Part shown: in pieces, positions 57,776 through 64,000 of the stretch
Numbering within the stretch: the first letter of the stretch is position 1
Layout: each line of letters starts with the position of its first letter
Origin: Cylicocyclus nassatus
Taxonomy: Eukaryota; Nematoda; Chromadorea; Rhabditida; Strongylidae
NCBI GenBank assembly: GCA_958299035.1
Contig: CATQJL010000316.1
Span: 90,976,443-91,040,442 of the forward strand
Direction of reading: 5' to 3'
DNA length: 64,000 nucleotides
The notes under the pieces: generated by a model
What the model was told of the DNA's origin: nothing
The model's input: the letters and a program-made list of their open reading frames with translations, nothing else
The model's database searches: none
Position numbers and translations under genes: made by a program

Positions 57776-57976
57776 TGATCACGGATCACGGTTGCAAAAA
57801 TAATAAAATCACGGCTCGCGGTATTTTATCTAGATATTCACGGATCACGGCTCACGGATCACGGAATCACGGACATGTATTTTTACCAAAAAAGTCACGG
57901 ATAAGCTTTTTTCCAAAAAAAATCACGGCAATCACGGATTCACGGCTCGGCTATTTTATCTAGATATTCACGGATC
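57776..57976. repeat. TCACGG-rich simple array in the LTR element
   Basis: Many copies of ATCACGG, CTCACGG and TTCACGG are interspersed with A/T runs. A larger unit (GGCTCG.GGTATTTTATC..TAGATATTCACGGATC) occurs twice about 131 bp apart (about 57811 and 57944). It lies between the 5' LTR and the expected gag region. Confidence 0.85.
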
Positions 57977-58254
57977 CCGGTAATTTACTAAGCGAAAATT
58001 GACATAATGGGACTGTTCGCAGGACTGTATATTTTTATTTTATTTTATTTTTTTTTTCTGAAATGATTAGATATTTGTAGAATTATTGATAAATATGTAA
58101 ATAGAATAGTATAAAACTCACACACTCTCTCTCATTCGTTGGTGAGCGACTCCTTCCATACCATCGGAGGGTTGTAGAAGAGGGGGGATTTAAATTTTCA
58201 AATCCCTTATCAAAAGTTCTAGAATTAAATTTGATCTTAAAATTCTAAAAAAAT

Positions 58255-58272
58255 ATCTCCCTGGGACTTCCA
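58255..58272 (-). other. Primer-binding site candidate
   Basis: On the minus strand TGGAAGTCCCAGGGAGAT directly follows the 5' LTR. Its complement would be a tRNA 3' end of the form CTCCC + TGGGACT + T + CCA, a layout expected of a T-stem, acceptor stem and discriminator base. The tRNA identity was not determined. Confidence 0.65.
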
Positions 58273-58490
58273 TGTCAGGATAAAGGCTAGCTACTCCTTT
58301 ACCTGATGATGTAGCGGGTTTACATAAGTCTTACTCTAATATTTATTATACAAGATATATACAGAAGGGGAAAGGGAAAGGGGAAGAGAGCACCGGCTCC
58401 TGCCGGCGGGCGGAGGTCACTGCCAGTGGTTCGCTATCTTAGGGCAACCTCCATCGCGAGCAGCTGTTAGGTAATAGCTGCGTCCCGACA
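58273..58490 (-). repeat. LTR (5' LTR in element sense)
   Basis: 218 bp, apparently identical by eye to 51718-51935, TG..CA ends, followed by the TCCT target duplication. Confidence 0.92.
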
Positions 58491-58494
58491 TCCT

Positions 58495-59514
58495 CGAACA
58501 GCAAATCGAAACTCTGAGCTTTAGATTTGGAATTCGGGACTTTGAAATCGGAACTCCTAGTTTCAATACGCAAAAATGTAATCAAAAAGGGAATCCAGAG
58601 TTATCTCTGTGTTAAGGCGGAGCTTTGAAATCGGAATTTCGACGGGTAGGGGAACGAAAGTCGCCACAGCTAGTCCTGGAACGACATGCAACAGCACTGC
58701 GAAAGGACTAGTTGGCCGCGAAAGGCGGCTAACTGGCGCCTTCGTTCCCTTAGCCAATTCCGACTAGATTACTACCGACTCAGAAGTTATGAAGTTTTGA
58801 AAGGGGTGCGACAGAATTTTCGGGCGACAGTGATGTTTGAAGCAGCTCATAGGTTCGAGCAATTCTAGATGATCCCTGGTGGCTGCGTTGTGCCCGCTGA
58901 GACCAACAACACAAAGACCATATGCGAGATTGATGAAGAGAATAAACGCTAATATCAATGAATAGAACCACGGATGAGCCTCGCTAAAAGGCATTGGTGC
59001 GGTGGTTGCTTTGCAAGGAAAAAAAGGAGCCTGAAGAAAAGGGCATTCTAGCACACTTCCCAAGTTTGGCACCTTTGACTGCTAATTTTTTTCAAAGAAA
59101 TATAATCTGTTGCAGCAGGGTGTATAATATTTTCCGTCTAATGAATGCTTCACACCCAGTCATCTCCGTAACACATTCATTCCGCAAGGATCCAAGAAGC
59201 TATGCGAGAAAAATAAGCTAAAAAATTTATGAGATCTTTGACTGCTCATGAATATCAAACTAATAAAGTCCGCTACTTCTATCAGCATCCGTATGTAATA
59301 AGCCTGGAGATCCTTGTGCTGTTGAAGGCAGAGTCTCGGCAAAGTTCCGCTCCCCCCTTTTTTCACATCTTCAGAGCCTTCTCGCCATGCTGAGCCGGCA
59401 AAAATAAGCTTCTTTCAAAGCTTTCCATGTCGCGTTTGCTGCAAATTACGTGTAAGGAGTGGGCGGATCCGGCAGACTTCCGGAGCGGATTTTGGGCTTT
59501 CCAAAAGCGCTTTT
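58495..59514. other. Gene-free stretch
   Basis: No supported gene between the LTR element and the SINE-like unit; overlapping ORFs of 60-102 codons on both strands cancel each other as evidence. Confidence 0.4.
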
Positions 59515-59696
59515 GGGGACGAGTGGCGTAGTGGTACGAGGCGCCGCTATGACCAGATCGGACACGGTTCGATCCACGTATCTGGGCCAACCAAGCCCTC
59601 TACCTTCCGGGGGCCGGTAACTTGGTACCAAAGTAATCTGCGAGGATAAAAGCACTGGCTTGGTAAACAGCTGGCCTCCGCAAGTCACTGTATTAT
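59515..59696 (+). repeat. SINE-like unit with tRNA head
   Basis: A pol III A box (TGGCGTAGTGG, 59524-59534) and B box (GGTTCGATCC, 59566-59575) head the unit. The body follows: TGGGCCAACCAAGCCCTC, GGGGGCCGGTAACTTGGTAC, GAGGATAAAAGCACTGGCTT and CTGGCCTCCGCAAGTCACTG. The tRNA-derived head joined to an unrelated body is the SINE plan. A poly(A) or microsatellite tail is not obvious. Confidence 0.55.
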
Positions 59697-59923
59697 GCTC
59701 GCAGGCATACAGTTGTCTCTTCGACTATGAAGTTAGTGTGTGCGTTCGGCGCATGCCCTCAGAGGTTATTGAAGACGCCGAATCCTTTATCCTTTTTTTG
59801 AAAGCGCTTTTTTACAGTCTTCACTGATAGACTATCTGGAGGGTCTACCATTGACTGTAAAATCCCGGTACCATTTCGAAGGGTCGCTGCCTTCAAAGAA
59901 GATTCAACAAGTATCAAGATTTA

Positions 59924-60211
59924 CAGTCTAGTAGATTTTCCACTTAATGTAGTGTACCATAAGCTCTCCGATTGCCGCGAGGGCGGCTTCGGGCGAGCGT
60001 ATCAGCGATGCGATTGCCTGTGTTGAAACTTAGCTGGTTGACGGTACCGGTTGAAGATCGCGACCGCCCTCGCAGCAATCGGGGAGCTGCGTGAACAAAT
60101 AGCTGCGCCTGTGACGCCAGCCAAGGCCGTAGCTATTTTTTTACTCGCAATTTTACCGCATTTTACCTTCAGTGCAAGCACACAATATTGAGTGGAAAAT
60201 CTACTCGACTA
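59924..60211. mobile_element. TA-flanked MITE upstream of B2
   Basis: CAGTCTAGTAGATTTTCCAC at the left faces GTGGAAAATCTACTCGACTA at the right, with TA on both sides (59922-59923 and 60212-60213). Same family as the MITE in B1 intron 3 (34944-35160) but with a different GC-rich centre (GCCGCGAGGGCGGC..GACCGCCCTCGCAGC). Confidence 0.82.
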
Positions 60212-60261
60212 TACAATAAATAATTTCAATGCTGATTTTTCTTGAGACCTGTACATAACAG

Positions 60262-60572
60262 ACTCTGCAACAAACAATAACATTACTGTAACTTAGCCAT
60301 TATCAGCATATAATTTACCTATTCACTTATCGTGACACCTGTCGCTCTCCTTCAATCCTCCATTTGCGGTCTACGATAAGATTACTAATTTCAAAATCGG
60401 AAGTGCATAAGGAACATTGATGCTTTGCAACGAACAATATTCTTACTGTAACATTGCCAATCTGTAAACACGTATTAGCAATCTGTAAACACTTATTGTG
60501 ACATCTGTCGCCCCCTCTAACCCTCCATTTGCGGTCTACGTATCAATTTCAAAACTGAAAGTGCATAAAAAA
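60262..60572 (+). promoter_or_regulatory. Duplicated conserved block upstream of B2
   Basis: Two tandem copies of about 155-160 bp (about 60262-60421 and 60422-60572) each contain CTGCAACAAACAA-like text, TTACTGTAAC, GCCA, TGACA(T/C)CTGTCG, CCTCCATTTGCGGTCTACG, AATTTCAAAA and AGTGCATAA. The same words precede B1 once (34101-34193). The second copy ends about 30 bp before the B2 start codon. Promoter/5'-UTR function is inferred. Confidence 0.6.
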
Positions 60573-60603
60573 CCAACCTACCTCCAGTGCTCACACCTCG
60601 AGC

Positions 60604-62227
60604 ATGGAAATAAGACTACTCTATTCCGTCCCTTCTCTTATTACTTGCTTCCTCGTGCTGGTAGCCTTAGTCAAGGAGAGGAGTGGGGCCATTCAAAGCA
60701 CAAGATATTTCTACCTCTTGCTCATTGCACAATCGATATTTGTGAGTTGTGTACATTTGAAACTGCATAGTTGTAGAAGCTTACTTCAGAATATCCTGGC
60801 ATTTATGATTTCTCTTTATATCAATACGGGAACTACTACCAGTACCGGAAGCTCTTTGAGCCCCCTTTATGCAAAAACACCGACTTTTGTCTGCTCTTTT
60901 GTGAGTTTTTATCGTGACTTCCTCATAAGAGTGACAAAGAAGTGTGCAGAGGTGGAGATACAAAATTCTCATAAAAACTCACAGATTTTATGCAGCACTT
61001 TGAATTAATGATCGGAATTATTTGTACTCTTCGAATAAACCTCAGCCATAACGCCTAGCACATATATGTTAAAACTCATTCACTTCCAGTTTTTTGGATT
61101 TCAGGTTTATGGAACTGCCTATCATATGGTTTTTATAGAGATGTACATGACTTTCTTCATTTCCTTATATAGAATGACTATGATAACACATCCAGTGGTC
61201 CATGTGAAGGTTTGCATTTATTGCCATCCCATATATATGATATCATCATATGATAAAAAAAAATTTGATGCGTCATGAAGGGTCATAAGTCCGACTAACC
61301 TAGCTCCTTAGATGCAAAGAGACTTCTTATAGAGAGTGAAATACATGAGGTATAACTTGCAATATCGAACATCTTGGTACGCTTTTTAGATATGGAGAGT
61401 AATTCTTCCGATCAGCATTACTATAACGTTGTTGTCGCCCTTGCTCTGTACATACAATTTATATGCACGGAAATGCTTCTTCGAGATAATTGGCGACTGT
61501 TTTTACATCAACTCTGATAATATGGTAAGTAACGCAGCGAACATTATTCATTGTGTTAATTTTGTTGCAGGATGGTGTTCGAACTCTAATGACAGAACTC
61601 TTGATTTTTCTATGTGTATTAATGTTAGTTTCAATGTTGGTCAACATCGCTTCCGTAGTGGTTCTCTGCATGCGCAGCAGTGTCTACGACAAAAACAAAA
61701 TTGAGAGAAATATGCTCATTTTGGCGATTTTGGATTTCCTTGTCAAAGCCGTTTACTTTGCTCTTTACGTGAGTCCGGAGAAACTGCATCCAGTACCTCC
61801 ATTTCTGATACTATAATATAACATAATATATAATTTATAATATATACATATTGACAAAAAGAATCTCGGTCCGGCTTCTTTTGAAAAATATTGGAGCAGA
61901 AGATATTTCAATTTTGAAAAAAGGCAACAAATCAAACATACTTGTTCTTTCATTTCAGGTTGTCATATACACCAACACAGCTTCATTCATCGCTGTCAAA
62001 GTGAACCCATATGCATCAGACCTCCTTACTTTCTCGAATGCGTATCTGCTTATAATTCTAAATAAACGAATCCGTGAGCGAATTCGTTCTTTCTTCCGAT
62101 ATCCAAGTAAGTCAAGCCGTCTCACCTTTTCTATTGTTATCAAATTAGCGAAATTTTTTCAGAGAAAGGACAACAATTTGTTGTAACGAAAACTTTTGTT
62201 GCAAACAGTTTGCAGCAAGCTCGCTGA
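60604..62227 (+). CDS. SRG-type serpentine chemoreceptor, copy B2
   Basis: Predicted seven-transmembrane SRG-type chemoreceptor, paralogue of B1. Seven exons give 299 residues: 60604-60741, 60790-60900, 61105-61209, 61390-61524, 61571-61768, 61959-62106, 62163-62227 (TGA). All introns are GT-AG and phases match B1; the TM4 and TM5-6 exons are each one codon longer and the TM7 exon one codon shorter. Landmarks: MEIRLLYSVPSLITCFLVL (TM1); YFYLLLIAQSIF; TM3 exon ending YRMTMITHPVVHVK; IWRVILPISITITLL (TM4); TELLIFLCVLMLVSMLVNIA (TM5) and ERNMLILAILDF (TM6); DLLTFSNAYLLIILNKRIRER (TM7); tail KTFVANSLQQAR. Intron 1 (60742-60789, 48 nt) has no stop in frame. AATAAA follows 10 bp after the stop. The tandemly duplicated block upstream may mean altered control relative to B1. 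No frame breaks. Confidence 0.86.
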
Positions 62228-62237
62228 ACTTTCTTGG

Positions 62238-62243
62238 AATAAA
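62238..62243 (+). terminator. Poly(A) signal of B2
   Basis: AATAAA begins 10 bp after the TGA codon of B2. A very short 3' UTR is common in nematodes; a further signal may lie downstream. Confidence 0.5.
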
Positions 62244-62553
62244 CGAATTTATTTTTTCATATTTCACTGCAGCACCTTCTAATCACATAGAGCATATACT
62301 GTGTATGAAATTGCTCAAAGCTTTTCTTCTATAGAAAGCCTACGTGAGGTTCCATTCCTTATGCACAAGACTTCTTTATGGCGTAAACGCTGAAATTGAT
62401 TTTCCTTTGAGACAGCTATCCTTTTAATTCTTTAAAATTTTAACAGTGGGACGTAATAGACAGAACGTTACCTGAGAGACACTGCAGCTGTGCAGGAATG
62501 AAGAGCAAGAGTTTGAGGTCTTTGAATTCAAAGTTAATTTCAACTTTGATTCA

Positions 62554-62850
62554 TGTGTTATCAGCTCATACCCCCGTATCACCGTCGGGTCGTGTTGCAC
62601 CAGTGGGTGTCAGAGATTCATTCACTCGTCATTACCGCGAGGATTGTTGACAACATTTACATACATACCAGAAGCGTGAGAAGGTACAATACTACCACTA
62701 TAATATCAATAGTACAGGTTATATACCAGAAGGGGAAAAAGAAAGAGAAAGGCAATCGGTTAGTGCCGGCGCCCCGAGATTACTGCCTGAGCTCGACTCC
62801 TTAGCACAACCTGTTCCGATGAAGTGATGCAGCCTATCCGTATTTCGACA
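62554..62850. repeat. Diverged LTR-like fragment
   Basis: Shares the layout of the 218-bp LTR: an AGAAGGGGAAAAAGAAAGAG purine tract, then TGCCGGCG, TTACTGCC, TTAGCACAACCT and a terminal TTTCGACA (compare AGAAGGGGAAAGGGAAAGGG, TGCCGGCG, TCACTGCC, TTAGGGCAACCT, GTCCCGACA). No second LTR and no matching target duplication were found, so it is a solo or truncated LTR of a related family. Confidence 0.6.
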
Positions 62851-63158
62851 CCTTAACCACGTATTCGTCCTGCTTACTTCTTGTTTCCGGGTAGATGGAC
62901 GAATACCTCAAGTCGCCTTTCCGCATAAGTTTTCCGCAAGCTATTGCATATCTATGGGTGCCATAAGTTGGCAAAAGCGGCACCTAGTTGATCTTTATTC
63001 CTCTGCGCTTTTCCATAACCTCCGTTCGGTTGGGCATAAAAGGTGAATTTACATACGATTGCTAAAGGAACAAGATTTTCTAAAACTAGAAACTTCGCTA
63101 AACCTTTCCTTGAGCGAGTTTGACATTGTGGAACGTTAGATTCTATTGATCACATATA

Positions 63159-63482
63159 TCTTATATATAAAGCTGAATGTCTGTTTGTATGTCTGTCTGT
63201 CTGTCTGTCTGTCTGTATGTGTGTACGTATGTTCCGAATAGAAAATTCCATTTCTGAACCGATCCGGACCAAACTTGGACATACACTTCGGGCCCATGCG
63301 GGTGTCATAGGCTACTTTTCGTCATCGATCGATATCGATTTTATCGATTTTATCGATTTTATCGATTTTTTGCAAAATTTGAGCTACGGGGCTGGGAGTT
63401 GGCGGGGGGGGGGGGGTGATCGAGCATGCTGATTACGAATATAATAATGACAGGGCCGGGCGGAGCCGGGTAAGTCAACTAG
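63159..63482 (+). mobile_element. Short Helitron-type element
   Basis: Starts TCTTATATATAAAGCTGAATG and ends CTAG after a CCGGGCGGAGCCGGG hairpin; flanks are A (63158) and T (63483). The same ends bound the 8102-9269 element, which here is in the opposite orientation. A GTCTGTCTGTCTG microsatellite follows the 5' end, and one minisatellite unit (ATCGATTTT..GGGGCTGGGAGTTGGC) is in the body. Non-autonomous. Confidence 0.78.
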
Positions 63483-63773
63483 TATTTTATATGCGCCAGT
63501 GATGATGGGCGAAAAATAAATGTGATTAGTGGTATGTTGACATTGTAACCTCTGGCTGAACTGTTAGGCTTACACTAATGAAGCGTAGTCCCTGCTTTGA
63601 TAATTCTACTGATGAGTAGGAAATCACCCTTGCTAAATGCATGCCACATGTCTGAAGTAGTATTTAGTAGAAGTAGATTGGATAAGAGTCCTTACAGGCC
63701 ACAAGTGACTAGTAAAGAAAACCATCTATTGAACTTGGATGGCGCAGAAATACTCGACAATTTTTCCCAATAT

Positions 63774-64000
63774 ACAGGGTGTCCCAAAAAACACTGTTTG
63801 ATCGTTAATAACTTCCTTGCTTTTATGTCTTCCGCCGAGCTTGAGGCACCATTCTATAGAGCGAGGCCTAACTTAAATCTACAGTATGGAGCGAGTCGTC
63901 GATCGCTCTTCATTACTGTAGGATTACGGTAGGAACTTTGACAAGGATTCTAAGCCGTTGAAAGCCATATTCTGCCTCGGAACAAAACCAAACAAGCCAA
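63774..64000. mobile_element. Mariner-type MITE left end, cut by window edge
   Basis: CAGGGTGTCCCAAAAAACAC (after TA) and internal words GATCGTTAATAACTTCCTTG, AGGATTACGGTAGGAA match the arms of the 4530-5075 element. The right end lies beyond the window. Confidence 0.75.

Larger units (their letters stand above)
51718..58490 (-). mobile_element. LTR retrotransposon, structurally complete, coding gutted
   Basis: Two direct repeats of 218 bp (51718-51935 and 58273-58490) start TGTC and end GACA. TCCT flanks the element on both outer sides (51714-51717 and 58491-58494), fitting a 4-bp target duplication. In the element's own (minus) sense there is an 18-nt primer-binding candidate immediately after the 5' LTR and a purine tract immediately before the 3' LTR. 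I saw no difference between the LTRs, so insertion looks recent. The 6.3-kb interior is very AT-rich and carries only fragments of Ty3/gypsy-type pol, so movement must have depended on proteins made elsewhere, or the interior decayed in an unusual way. It sits between A2 and B2. Confidence 0.9.

Noticed and set aside
60604..61008. 134-codon ORF as an intact small gene
   Set aside because: It is exons 1 and 2 of B2 plus a stop-free 48-nt intron and read-through past the second donor.
1..64000. rRNA genes, spliced-leader RNA genes or trans-splicing signals
   Set aside because: No segment with rRNA-like conservation and no SL1-type exon (GGTTTAATTACCC) were found on either strand by reading.

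Overview
The window is eukaryotic and most likely comes from a nematode. The supported protein genes are seven-transmembrane chemoreceptors that I assign to the nematode SRG (serpentine receptor class gamma) type. They are split by introns, several only 45-49 nt long, with TTTCAG-like acceptors. No bacterial-style operons, rRNA genes, functional tRNA genes or CRISPR arrays are visible. Species cannot be read from the sequence; a rhabditine or strongylid-like nematode is a guess.

Four complete receptor genes lie on the + strand in the order A1 (26.0-28.8 kb), B1 (34.3-36.3 kb), A2 (42.8-46.9 kb), B2 (60.6-62.2 kb). A1 and A2 both encode 313 residues from eight coding exons, the first only 7 nt. 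B1 and B2 encode 298 and 299 residues from seven exons. Homologous exons have equal or nearly equal lengths, and the alternating order points to duplication of an A-B pair. A fifth, 5'-truncated relative (the last three exons only) lies at 16.5-17.2 kb. A conserved block precedes both B genes and is duplicated in tandem before B2. Two coding exons with an acidic C-terminus at 21.27-21.49 kb (- strand) look like the 3' end of an unrelated, unrecognised gene.

Most of the remaining sequence is mobile or repetitive. 0-16 kb holds a diverged 300-bp tandem duplication, mariner-like inverted-repeat MITEs (one nested in another), a Helitron-type element with an inverted minisatellite (8.10-9.27 kb), a MITE inserted in a dispersed repeat whose second copy lacks it, and a hAT-type MITE with a perfect 8-bp target duplication. 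17-25 kb has more fold-back elements. 24.6-26.0 kb is a TIR element ending 34 bp before the A1 start codon. 29.4-30.9 kb is a mariner-like MITE with a piggyBac-like element (TTAA flanks) inside it. 37.4-40.1 kb is a candidate element rich in a near-palindromic TACCTTGAGGTA motif. 41.1-41.5 kb is a non-LTR reverse-transcriptase relic. 46.96-48.9 kb is degraded Helitron-like and tandem-repeat DNA starting just after the A2 stop codon. 51.7-58.5 kb is an LTR retroelement with apparently identical 218-bp LTRs and a 4-bp target duplication, but only scraps of Ty3/gypsy pol. 59.5-60.2 kb has a tRNA-headed SINE-like unit and a TA-flanked MITE, and 63.2-64.0 kb has a short Helitron and a mariner-type end cut by the window edge.

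The picture is a small duplicated chemosensory receptor cluster whose intergenic and intronic DNA has been repeatedly invaded. Several insertions touch receptor genes directly: upstream of A1, in B1 intron 3, in A2 intron 3 and 3' flank, and upstream of B2.
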